Source: Candidatus Onthomorpha intestinigallinarum (lineage in GTDB: Bacteria > Bacteroidota > Bacteroidia > Bacteroidales > P3). From it: DNA of 5,407 bases. The position numbers were made by a program, and so were the translations under genes. Below the pieces are notes generated by a model. That model saw nothing but the letters and a program-made list of their open reading frames with translations. It ran no database searches and had not been told where the DNA came from. The DNA lies in the NCBI GenBank assembly GCA_019114015.1, contig DXGG01000063.1, forward strand, positions 1-5,407. Reading direction: 5' to 3'. The stretch's first letter is position 1. Each line of letters begins with the position of its first letter. Below are positions 1 to 5,407 of the stretch, in pieces.

Positions 1-561
1 GAAATAAGGCAGGTTTGGCAGTTGTATTTCTTCCCGTCGGAATTTCCTTTCTATTTTTTCTCCGTTTCTGTCCACTTTCAGACTTATTTCCGTGCCGGCC
101 TGACCTCTGAGTTTTTCCCTTATTTGTTCCACATTCTTTCCTTCCGCCGTTTCGCCGTCCACGCTGAGGATTATGTCTCCGGCTTTCAGACCGGCCTTGA
201 ATGCGGGCAGGTTTTCATAAGGTTCGGATATGACAACGGCATCGTTCTGGTAATGAATCAGTGCGCCTATTCCTCCGTATTGTCCGAGCAGTTGCAGTTT
301 TACGTCTTCCATATCCGATTCGGGATAGAAGTTTGTGTAGGGATCCAGTTTTGCAAGCATGGCATCTATTGCCGTCTTTACCAAATCGCCGGAGTTTATT
401 TCATCTACGTATTGAGAATGGAGTATTTTGAAGACCGAACCGAATGTTTCCACTGCCTTGTTCATTTCGAAGTATCTTTCTTCGCTTACGTCGGATTGCG
501 CGAATGCAAAGTTTATGCTTGTGAAAAAGCATAATAACAAAAAGAAATTTCTTTTAAGCAT
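1..561 (-). CDS. S41-family C-terminal-processing protease, N-terminal part (runs off window start)
   Basis: The gene reads leftward from an ATG at 559-561 and stays open for exactly 187 codons to base 1, so its 3' part is outside the window. Residues 1-21 form a signal peptide: MLKR, a hydrophobic Phe/Leu-rich core, and a likely cut in AFA|Q at 21/22, so the protein should be periplasmic or secreted. Residues about 30-93 match the helical N-terminal region of S41 proteases, including the LDPYTNFYPE segment at 72-81. A PDZ domain follows at about 94-178, opening with QYGGIGALI (94-102) and containing the typical GLKAGDIIL stretch (124-132). In this family the PDZ domain binds the C-terminus of substrates. 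The catalytic Ser/Lys domain is beyond the edge and cannot be checked. The gene is divergent from the PpiD-like gene. The family assignment is firm; the substrate and exact subfamily are unknown. Confidence 0.92.
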   Translation of the reverse strand, partial: MLKRNFFLLLCFFTSINFAFAQSDVSEERYFEMNKAVETFGSVFKILHSQYVDEINSGDLVKTAIDAMLAKLDPYTNFYPESDMEDVKLQLLGQYGGIGALIHYQNDAVVISEPYENLPAFKAGLKAGDIILSVDGETAEGKNVEQIREKLRGQAGTEISLKVDRNGEKIERKFRREEIQLPNLPYF

Positions 562-584
562 ATCACCCACTTTTAATTTTAACG

Positions 585-615
585 CAAAGATAGGTAAAGG
601 CGTAGAAAAAACAAT
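585..615 (-). promoter_or_regulatory. Bacteroidota-type promoter for the S41 protease gene
   Basis: Read on the minus strand there is a -7 box TATCTTTG (592 down to 585), which fits TAnnTTTG perfectly. A -33 box ATTG (615 down to 612) lies 19 bases upstream, one mismatch from TTTG. Transcription should start near 578-580, giving a leader of under 20 bases before the ATG at 561. The leader is A/T-rich and has no Shine-Dalgarno motif, as is usual in this phylum. Confidence 0.75.
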
Positions 616-643
616 GAACCCGCCAAGTTTTTTATCAAATGTT

Positions 644-674
644 TTTCGCTCTCTGAAATTTATTCCTATCTTTG
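644..674 (+). promoter_or_regulatory. Bacteroidota-type promoter for the PpiD-like gene
   Basis: The -7 box TATCTTTG at 667-674 is a perfect TAnnTTTG. The -33 box is weaker: TTTC at 644-647, one base off TTTG, with a 19-base spacer. The start of transcription is expected near 680, leaving an A/T-rich leader of about 36 bases before the ATG at 717. It faces away from the protease promoter, and the two -33 boxes are about 28 bases apart, so one bound regulator could affect both. Confidence 0.72.
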
Positions 675-716
675 CAACTTGTAATTTTTGTAGGGTTAAT
701 TAAATAATAAGTGAAT

Positions 717-2843
717 ATGGCTATAATTGGTACGATTAGAAAGAAAGCTGGCGTCGCTGTTGTTTTTATCACAGTGGCTATACTTGCTTTTATTTTCACT
801 GACTTGTTTTCGAAAGGGGATACCAGACCGAACAAACTGGCTTCGGTGAATGGTTCCGACATTTCCTTCGTGGAGTTTGAGAATGCTGTTGCAAACGTGG
901 AAAACAACATGAAACAGCAGTACGGAGTGTCTTCATTGACCAATGAACAGAGCTTTGTCGCCAAGCAACAGGCTTATCAGACATTGGTTAATCAGAAGAT
1001 ATTGATGCAGGAGTGCGATGCATTGGGATTAACCGTCAGCAGGGATGAAATGAATGACATGTTTTTCGGAGATTTTGTTCATCCTATGGTAAGACAGAAC
1101 TTTTCCGATCCGAAGACCGGTCAGTATAATTCTCAGATGGTAAAGCAGTACATATCTCAGTTTGACAAGTTGCCCGAGGAACAAAAAGTCAGCTGGAGGA
1201 ATTTTGAGGAGTATGTGAAAGAATCGAGATTACAGGAAAAATATACGAATATTGTTGTAAGCAGTTTTTATATGCCTAAAACGATAGCGGCACACATGAG
1301 TGATGTTTACAATACCGTCTCCGACAGCCGCTATTCCGTTTTGCCTTATTCGTCGATAGCGGATAATGCGGTCAAGGTCACGGAGGAGGACTACAAGAAA
1401 TATTACGAAGAACACAAGAACGAATACAAATTATACGAGTCTTTGAGAGACTTGGAGTTCGTTAAGTTTGTCGTACAGCCTTCTCCTGCGGATGTCAAGG
1501 CAATAAACGATTCGGTCATAAGGACTTATGCCGAATTCCAGACGTTGTCCGATGAAGATATTCCCGGTTTCGTGTCGGTGTCTTCCGACAGGATGTATGA
1601 CAGTACTTTCCATAAGAGAGCCGATTTCAAGGGCGTGTTTGCCGATTCGTTGCTGGACGGAAAGAAAGTGGGTGATTTCATAGCTCCGTTCCAACAGGGA
1701 ATGAATTGGATAATGGCGAAGATAACGGGCATGGAGAATCGTCCCGATTCAGTCAGGTTTTCACAGATACTCGTTTTGAACAGCAAGGCGAGTGCCGACA
1801 TAAAGAGAACGCCAGAACAGGCAAAGGCTCTTGCAGACAGTTTGTGCGGGGTGTTCAAATCTAATCCTGATTCTTTTGAAGCAAATGTCGTAAAATATTC
1901 CGATGCTCCGGATGCAAAGAACAACTTTGGCGATTCCGGATGGATTTTGGACGGTCAGTTGAATTCCGATTTGTACAACACCATACTTAATTCGAATATA
2001 GGCGATGTATTCGTTTACAATCTTCCTAACGACATGGGACACTATGTAATCAAGTTGAAGGGCAAGACGACACCGGTAAGCAAAATGCAGATGGCAATGA
2101 TAGTCATGGAGGTAAGGGCAAGCGATAATACAATCAATGCAATAAGGGACAAGGCCAACTTGTTCTTGGGTTCAGTCAAGACTTTGACCGATATGAAAAC
2201 ACAGGCGCAAAAGCAAAACATAAACGTACTTGCCTCAACCGTAAGGGAAATGGATTATCAGTTGAACGGCACTTCTTATTGCAGGGAAATAATCCATTGG
2301 GCATTCAATGAGGATACTAAAAAGAATGATGTGGCTCCCGAGGTTTATGAATTGACCGACATGTTTTTGGTAGTTGGTTTGAAGGATGTGAAGGAGAAAG
2401 GTATCCTGCCATTGGAACAGGTGAAACCATACATAGAATCGCAAATCAGGATAGAGAAAAAAGCGGAACAGCTTATGGATAAGGCCGACAAGCTTTTGGC
2501 TTCGAACAAATCGATAGAAACCTTTGCAACGGCGGCCGGAGTACAGATAGACTCGGCAACGGGCATAGATTTCTCAAGTTCCTACTTTGCTGCGGCCGGT
2601 CCTGAAATGAGAGTTATAGGAAGCCTTTCCGCAAACACTAAAACAGGTCTGCAAAAACCCGTAAGGGGATTTAACGGCGTATATGTCTTGAATGTGGACA
2701 GCACATACAAAAGACCGTCGAAAGAAGACCCTAAGTTGATACAGCAGAATTACAAGACAAAGGCCATGCAGAAAGCTCAGATGGTATTGCAGTCTTTGTA
2801 TTCGAAAGCCGACATAAAGAACAATTTTTCCATTTTCTATTAG
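717..2843 (+). CDS. PpiD/SurA-like periplasmic peptidyl-prolyl cis-trans isomerase, membrane-anchored
   Basis: This is a 708-residue foldase, the usual size for Bacteroidota PpiD-like proteins. The ATG at 717 is chosen because MAIIGTIRKK resembles family N-termini; an in-frame GTG at 711 would add two residues. A short basic segment precedes one membrane helix (about 12-31), so the rest should face the periplasm. Residues about 33-200 form a SurA/PpiD-type N-terminal chaperone region, including the VNGSDISFVEFE stretch. A parvulin-like domain lies at about 346-450: FSQILV (348-353), GDSGWI (405-410) and GHYVIKL (441-447). The usual His of the SHIL motif is Gln350, so isomerase activity may be weak or absent; chaperone function is plausible. 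The C-terminal part (about 455-708) is helical and charged with no recognised motif. It is divergent from the S41 protease and appears monocistronic. PpiD-like is safer than calling it ppiD. Confidence 0.88.
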   Translation: MAIIGTIRKKAGVAVVFITVAILAFIFTDLFSKGDTRPNKLASVNGSDISFVEFENAVANVENNMKQQYGVSSLTNEQSFVAKQQAYQTLVNQKILMQECDALGLTVSRDEMNDMFFGDFVHPMVRQNFSDPKTGQYNSQMVKQYISQFDKLPEEQKVSWRNFEEYVKESRLQEKYTNIVVSSFYMPKTIAAHMSDVYNTVSDSRYSVLPYSSIADNAVKVTEEDYKKYYEEHKNEYKLYESLRDLEFVKFVVQPSPADVKAINDSVIRTYAEFQTLSDEDIPGFVSVSSDRMYDSTFHKRADFKGVFADSLLDGKKVGDFIAPFQQGMNWIMAKITGMENRPDSVRFSQILVLNSKASADIKRTPEQAKALADSLCGVFKSNPDSFEANVVKYSDAPDAKNNFGDSGWILDGQLNSDLYNTILNSNIGDVFVYNLPNDMGHYVIKLKGKTTPVSKMQMAMIVMEVRASDNTINAIRDKANLFLGSVKTLTDMKTQAQKQNINVLASTVREMDYQLNGTSYCREIIHWAFNEDTKKNDVAPEVYELTDMFLVVGLKDVKEKGILPLEQVKPYIESQIRIEKKAEQLMDKADKLLASNKSIETFATAAGVQIDSATGIDFSSSYFAAAGPEMRVIGSLSANTKTGLQKPVRGFNGVYVLNVDSTYKRPSKEDPKLIQQNYKTKAMQKAQMVLQSLYSKADIKNNFSIFY

Positions 2844-2867
2844 AATAAGGACATTTTTATAATTTTT

Positions 2868-2904
2868 CGAGCCCTCAAACCGTTTGAGTCTGAGGGCTCG
2901 TTTT
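2868..2904 (+). terminator. Intrinsic terminator after the PpiD-like gene
   Basis: A perfect 10-bp stem (CGAGCCCTCA at 2868-2877 pairing with TGAGGGCTCG at 2891-2900) encloses a 13-base loop and is followed by TTTT. It begins 25 bases after the stop codon. There is no A-run on the left side, so it probably works only for rightward transcription. It separates the foldase gene from the DUF1573 unit. Confidence 0.85.
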
Positions 2905-2926
2905 GTAGTTAAAAAAGTTGTTTTAT

Positions 2927-2957
2927 TTTGTGTCTGAGAACTATTATTGTATTTTTG
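2927..2957 (+). promoter_or_regulatory. Consensus Bacteroidota promoter for the DUF1573-aminotransferase unit
   Basis: The sequence holds TTTG at 2927-2930, a 19-base spacer, then TATTTTTG at 2950-2957, matching TTTG-N19-TAnnTTTG at every defined base. Transcription should start near 2962-2965, about 17 bases before the ATG at 2981. No other TAnnTTTG box was seen in the gaps before the next two genes, which supports a single transcript. Confidence 0.8.
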
Positions 2958-2980
2958 CACTTGTCATTTTTTCGGAATAG

Positions 2981-3418
2981 ATGAATCATATAAGCATAAA
3001 TATCGACAAACGTCTTTCACTGGTGGTGGCTGCCACATTCTTTTTTTTCCTTTTTTCATTCTCTTACGGTTTTTCGCAAGAGGGTGACAACCGTGCGGTG
3101 GCGGCATTTGACAAGACGTCTTTTGATTTCGGGGAATTGAACGTAGGGGATGGTGCATCCGCCGTGTTTAAGGTGACCAATGAGGGCAATGCACCTTTGG
3201 TGATAGAAAATGTTACGGCTTCATGCGGCTGTACGGTTGCACGATGGGCTCAGGAACCCGTAATGCCAAAGGATACTGCAAGCATCATAGTGACGTATAA
3301 CACAAACATAGTGGGCGAAATAAAGAGGAGCGTTGTCGTAAGGACAAACGACAGGGACAACAGACGGACAATATTGCTTCTTACCGGAGAGGTGCTTTTG
3401 CCGACGGACGAGGAATAG
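2981..3418 (+). CDS. Secreted DUF1573 protein, first of a tandem pair
   Basis: This is a 145-residue protein. Residues 1 to about 32 look like a long signal peptide: basic residues at 10-11, a very Phe-rich core (about 12-30), then a likely cut near FSQ at 31-33. The mature part is a single DUF1573 domain (about 40-140), predicted from the family to be an Ig-like beta sandwich. It opens with FDFGELNVG (48-56) and carries the family's hallmark SCGCTV (81-86), followed by Trp89 and EPVMP (92-96), then YNTN (106-109) and a final beta strand ending LLTGEV. No enzymatic role is established for the family. It is likely periplasmic or surface-exposed. It is first in a probable operon, 34 bases before its paralogue. 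The signal peptide DNA contains a run of eight T (3041-3048). The family call is strong; function is unknown. Confidence 0.9.
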   Translation: MNHISINIDKRLSLVVAATFFFFLFSFSYGFSQEGDNRAVAAFDKTSFDFGELNVGDGASAVFKVTNEGNAPLVIENVTASCGCTVARWAQEPVMPKDTASIIVTYNTNIVGEIKRSVVVRTNDRDNRRTILLLTGEVLLPTDEE

Positions 3419-3452
3419 GACATTATTAATAATCATAAAAAGTAAAAGTAAA

Positions 3453-3851
3453 ATGAAACGTTTTATTTCAACATTGGTTTTGATGTTTGTCTTTGTATTC
3501 GGAGTTAATGCACAGACAGACAAGAATGCGCAGGGAACGCAGGCTGAAATTACTTTTGAGAAGTTGGAGCACGATTACGGTGAAGTTCCACAAAAGGGTA
3601 ACGGAGTTACCGAATTCAAGTACACAAACACGGGAAAGGCTCCTTTGATAATATCCAAGGTGCGTTCGTCATGCGGTTGTACAGTTCCGAAATGGAGCAA
3701 GGAGCCGTTGATGCCGGGACAGTCCGCATCCATAACGGTAAAGTACAATACCAACAATGTAGGACCGATAAACAAATCAGTCACTGTCGAATCCAATGCC
3801 AAGACTCCGAGAGTGATACTGAAGATAAAGGGAAAAGTAGTGAAGAATTAA
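3453..3851 (+). CDS. Secreted DUF1573 protein, second of a tandem pair
   Basis: This is a 132-residue paralogue of the gene just upstream. A clean signal peptide covers residues 1-20 (MKRF, hydrophobic core, cut at VNA|Q). The mature protein is one DUF1573 domain (about 31-130): HDYGEV (40-45), TNTGKAPLIIS (58-68), SSCGCTV (72-78), Trp81, EPLMPG (84-89) and YNTNNVG (98-104). A hand alignment with the upstream protein gives roughly 45 identical positions out of about 98 across the domain, with the Cys-Gly-Cys, Trp and EPxMP positions all kept. It sits 34 bases downstream of its paralogue with no promoter of its own, and 18 bases upstream of the aminotransferase, so all three are probably on one mRNA. 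The leader is purine-rich (aaaaagtaaaagtaaa) without a classical Shine-Dalgarno motif. Molecular function is unknown. Confidence 0.9.
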   Translation: MKRFISTLVLMFVFVFGVNAQTDKNAQGTQAEITFEKLEHDYGEVPQKGNGVTEFKYTNTGKAPLIISKVRSSCGCTVPKWSKEPLMPGQSASITVKYNTNNVGPINKSVTVESNAKTPRVILKIKGKVVKN

Positions 3852-3869
3852 TTGTAAAAAGAAATCGTA

Positions 3870-5069
3870 ATGCCACAAGTTTCGAGAAAAGGAAATATTC
3901 TGCCTGCATCTGCCATAAGAAAACTGGTGCCTTTTGCGGATGCAGCCAAGGCAAGGGGTATAAAAATCCATCACCTAAACATAGGACAGCCCGACATAGA
4001 GACTCCCAAGGGAGCGATAGATGTCTTGCGCAAAGCTCCAATGGACATAGTAGCCTATACCAATTCGGCGGGAAATCTTTCGTACAGAAAAAAGTTGTGC
4101 GAGTACTATGCAAAGCACAACATACACATAACGCCGGATGAAATAATAGTTACGAACGGAGGATCCGAAGCCTTGCAGTTTGCTTTCACCATTTGTTGCA
4201 ATCCGGGTGACGAGGTTCTCATTCCGGAACCGTATTACACCAATTACAATTCATTTGCCATATTGTCCGATGCAGTTATCAAAACCATACCTTCGTCAAT
4301 AAAGAGCGGTTTTGCCTTGCCTCCGATAGAGGAATTTGAAAAGGCATTGACAAGCAGGACAAAGGCTATAATGATATGCAATCCCAACAATCCGACAGGT
4401 TATCTTTACACCAAGGATGAGTTGAAGTCTTTGGCCGAGATTGCGAAGAAACATGACTTGTTCCTGTTTGCGGATGAGGTTTACAGAGAGTTCTGCTATG
4501 ACGGCAGGAAACATTTCTCCGTAATGGAACTGGAGGATATTTCCCAAAACGTAATATTGTTGGATTCGGTCAGCAAGAGATATTCTGCTTGCGGAGCGAG
4601 AGTCGGAACTATCATTTCCAAGAACAAGGATATAATGTCGGCTGCAATGCGTATGGCACAGGCAAGATTGTGTCCTCCTTATTTCGGACAGATATTTGCG
4701 GAGGCTGCCGTTGATACGCCGAAAGAATATTTCGACAGCGTTGCCGCGGAGTACGACAAACGTCGTCGCACCTTGGTAGAGGCCGTAAATGCGATAGAGG
4801 GCTGCTATTGTCCTATGCCGACGGGTGCTTTCTACACCATGATAGAGATGCCTATCGATGACAGCGACAAGTTCTGCAAATGGTTGTTGGAGGAATTCAA
4901 CTACAAGGGGGAAACCGTCATGCTCGCTCCTGCAACGGGCTTTTATTCCGACCCTGAAAAAGGTCGCAGGCAGGCAAGAATAACATATTGTCTGAATATA
5001 GAGGATTTGAAGGCGGCTGTCAAATGTTTGGAGGAAGCCTTGAAGGTTTATCCGGGCAGAACGAAATAA
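3870..5069 (+). CDS. Class I PLP-dependent aminotransferase (aspartate aminotransferase family)
   Basis: This is a complete 399-residue, fold-type I aminotransferase that should act in the cytoplasm, moving an amino group between an amino acid and a 2-oxo acid. Expected landmarks are present in order: LNIGQPD (36-42), the cofactor phosphate-binding TNGGSEAL (95-102), NPNNPTG (171-177, with the PLP-contacting Asn174), ADEVY (201-205, Asp202 pairing with the pyridine nitrogen), SVSKRYS (233-239) with Lys236 as the Schiff-base lysine, GARVG (242-246) with Arg244 as a phosphate ligand, and Arg370 in RITYCLN as the likely substrate-carboxylate arginine. No key residue is missing. The N-terminus resembles Bacteroidales homologues usually labelled aspartate aminotransferase. 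True substrate specificity cannot be read from the sequence, so no symbol is given. The ATG at 3870 fits the family start. It is the last gene of the DUF1573 unit. Confidence 0.93.
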   Translation: MPQVSRKGNILPASAIRKLVPFADAAKARGIKIHHLNIGQPDIETPKGAIDVLRKAPMDIVAYTNSAGNLSYRKKLCEYYAKHNIHITPDEIIVTNGGSEALQFAFTICCNPGDEVLIPEPYYTNYNSFAILSDAVIKTIPSSIKSGFALPPIEEFEKALTSRTKAIMICNPNNPTGYLYTKDELKSLAEIAKKHDLFLFADEVYREFCYDGRKHFSVMELEDISQNVILLDSVSKRYSACGARVGTIISKNKDIMSAAMRMAQARLCPPYFGQIFAEAAVDTPKEYFDSVAAEYDKRRRTLVEAVNAIEGCYCPMPTGAFYTMIEMPIDDSDKFCKWLLEEFNYKGETVMLAPATGFYSDPEKGRRQARITYCLNIEDLKAAVKCLEEALKVYPGRTK

Positions 5070-5098
5070 GACGCATAGGAGTTTAAAAACAGTTTGAT

Positions 5099-5141
5099 AA
5101 AGACGCGGGTGCTGAAACGGCATTTGCGTCTTTTCTTTTTT
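5099..5141 (+). terminator. Strong intrinsic terminator after the aminotransferase
   Basis: AAAGACGC (5099-5106) pairs perfectly with GCGTCTTT (5126-5133). The stem can continue inward through GGGTGC/GCATTT (three G-U wobbles) to 14 pairs with a 7-base loop at 5113-5119. A T-rich tail (TTTTCTTTTTT) runs from 5131 to 5141. It starts 29 bases after the aminotransferase stop and ends the three-gene unit. Confidence 0.87.
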
Positions 5142-5156
5142 GATTCCATTTTTTTG

Positions 5157-5181
5157 GATTGAGGTTTTGTTTTTTTCAATC
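5157..5181 (+). other. T-rich spacer with a short inverted repeat
   Basis: Between the terminator and the next promoter the DNA is strongly T-rich. It holds a 6-base inverted repeat, GATTGA (5157-5162) and TCAATC (5176-5181), with a 13-base T-rich loop. It is too weak to call a second terminator with confidence; no gene was seen here on either strand. Confidence 0.3.
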
Positions 5182-5192
5182 TTTGTTTCGAT

Positions 5193-5223
5193 TTTGCCGT
5201 GTTTGCGAACTGTTGTATCTTTG
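5193..5223 (+). promoter_or_regulatory. Consensus Bacteroidota promoter for the LysR-type gene
   Basis: TTTG at 5193-5196, a 19-base spacer and TATCTTTG at 5216-5223 match the phylum's promoter pattern fully. Transcription should begin near 5228-5231, giving a leader of about 95 bases before the proposed GTG start at 5325. That is longer than the leaders of the other three promoters here. Confidence 0.75.
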
Positions 5224-5238
5224 TTTGCGCATGGGAAT

Positions 5239-5261
5239 CCGAAAGGCGGGGCGCGTTTCGG
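5239..5261 (+). other. Hairpin in the leader of the LysR-type gene
   Basis: CCGAAA (5239-5244) pairs with TTTCGG (5256-5261). After one G-G mismatch, GC at 5246-5247 can pair with GC at 5253-5254, leaving a 5-base loop. No run of T follows at once, so it is not a standard terminator. It may be a leader structure affecting translation or mRNA stability, or it may be chance. Confidence 0.35.
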
Positions 5262-5324
5262 TACGTTTGTTTTGACATAAGGAAAACGGATGTTGCGTTT
5301 TTGTGTATAAAATTCATACGGGTG

Positions 5325-5407
5325 GTGAATGATTTTCGTTTGAAGGTATTTCAGTTGGTGGCCAGAAATCTGAGCTTTACCAAGGCTTCGCAGGAATTGT
5401 TTGTAAG
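5325..5407 (+). CDS. LysR-type transcriptional regulator, N-terminus only (runs off window end)
   Basis: Twenty-seven codons are visible. With GTG at 5325 as the start the protein begins MNDFRLKVFQLVARNLSFTK and continues ASQELFV. This is the start of a LysR-type winged helix-turn-helix: the VFxxVAxxLSFTKAxxEL pattern is the first helices of the DNA-binding domain. GTG is preferred because family members typically start one to three residues before the (D/N)FRL segment. A second in-frame GTG lies directly upstream at 5322, and I saw no in-frame ATG nearby upstream. The ATG at 5329 is in another frame and stops after three codons. The effector domain is outside the window, so the regulated genes and ligand are unknown. 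Family call is good; exact start is moderate. Confidence 0.8.
   Translation, partial: MNDFRLKVFQLVARNLSFTKASQELFV

Noticed and set aside
22..534. Plus-strand open frame of 170 codons with many aromatic residues
   Set aside because: It lies opposite the S41 protease, whose signal peptide, conserved motifs and PDZ domain are clear on the minus strand. The Phe/Tyr/Cys-rich product has no signal or domain of its own.
428..703. Plus-strand open frame of 91 codons crossing the divergent intergenic region
   Set aside because: It overlaps the protease start and both promoters, and its product has low-complexity character with no recognisable motif.
3422..3433. Perfect 12-base palindrome ATTATTAATAAT between the two DUF1573 genes
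   Set aside because: It is pure A/T in an A/T-rich gap, so chance is likely. It is too short and weak to be a terminator, and there is no second copy to suggest an operator.
3671..4141. Plus-strand open frame of 156 codons spanning the second DUF1573 gene and the aminotransferase
   Set aside because: It is an out-of-frame reading of two well-supported genes, across their junction.
4296..5123. Minus-strand open frame of 275 codons opposite the aminotransferase
   Set aside because: It is antisense to a gene with all catalytic motifs intact, shows no family motif, and runs into the terminator.
5048..5317. Minus-strand open frame of 89 codons encoding a Lys/Arg-rich protein
   Set aside because: The Lys richness is just the complement of the T-rich terminator and spacer. 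It covers a terminator and a consensus promoter for the opposite strand.
1..5407. Search by eye for CRISPR repeats, tRNA or rRNA genes, insertion-sequence ends, phage or defence genes
   Set aside because: No regularly spaced repeats, terminal inverted repeats, transposase motifs, tRNA-like cloverleaf or defence-type domains were seen. The genes fill the window with short normal spacers.

Overview
The window looks like ordinary chromosomal DNA from a member of the Bacteroidota, most likely Bacteroidales. Three things support this. Four promoters match the group's sigma pattern, a TTTG-like -33 box, 19 bases, then TAnnTTTG. Start codons have A/T-rich leaders with no Shine-Dalgarno motif. The protein families are a Bacteroidota-style S41 protease, a PpiD-like foldase, DUF1573 proteins and an aspartate-type aminotransferase whose sequence resembles Bacteroidales homologues. 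No species can be named from the sequence alone.

Layout. Positions 1-561, minus strand: the first 187 codons of a secreted S41/C-terminal-processing protease, ending in its PDZ domain at the window edge. Positions 562-716: a divergent intergenic region with one promoter facing each way. Positions 717-2843, plus strand: a membrane-anchored periplasmic PpiD/SurA-like peptidyl-prolyl isomerase or chaperone of 708 residues, followed by an intrinsic terminator at about 2868-2904. Positions 2927-5141: one probable transcription unit with a consensus promoter, two tandem paralogous secreted DUF1573 proteins (145 and 132 aa), a class I PLP-dependent aminotransferase (399 aa) and a strong terminator. 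Positions 5142-5324: a T-rich spacer, another consensus promoter and a leader of about 95 bases with a small hairpin and two very short ORFs. Positions 5325-5407: the first 27 codons of a LysR-type regulator, apparently starting at GTG and cut by the window end.

How the genes fit together (inference). The protease and the foldase share a divergent control region and both act on exported proteins, so they look like an envelope protein quality-control pair. The DUF1573 proteins are also exported, but their function is unknown. The aminotransferase is cytoplasmic, and its link to them may only be co-transcription. I found no rRNA, tRNA, CRISPR array, insertion sequence, phage gene or defence system, and nothing that amounts to a clearly new biological system. 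The points most worth a second look are the tandem DUF1573 pair with its conserved Cys-Gly-Cys/Trp motif, the degenerate active site of the parvulin domain, the inverted identical promoter cores, and the LysR leader.
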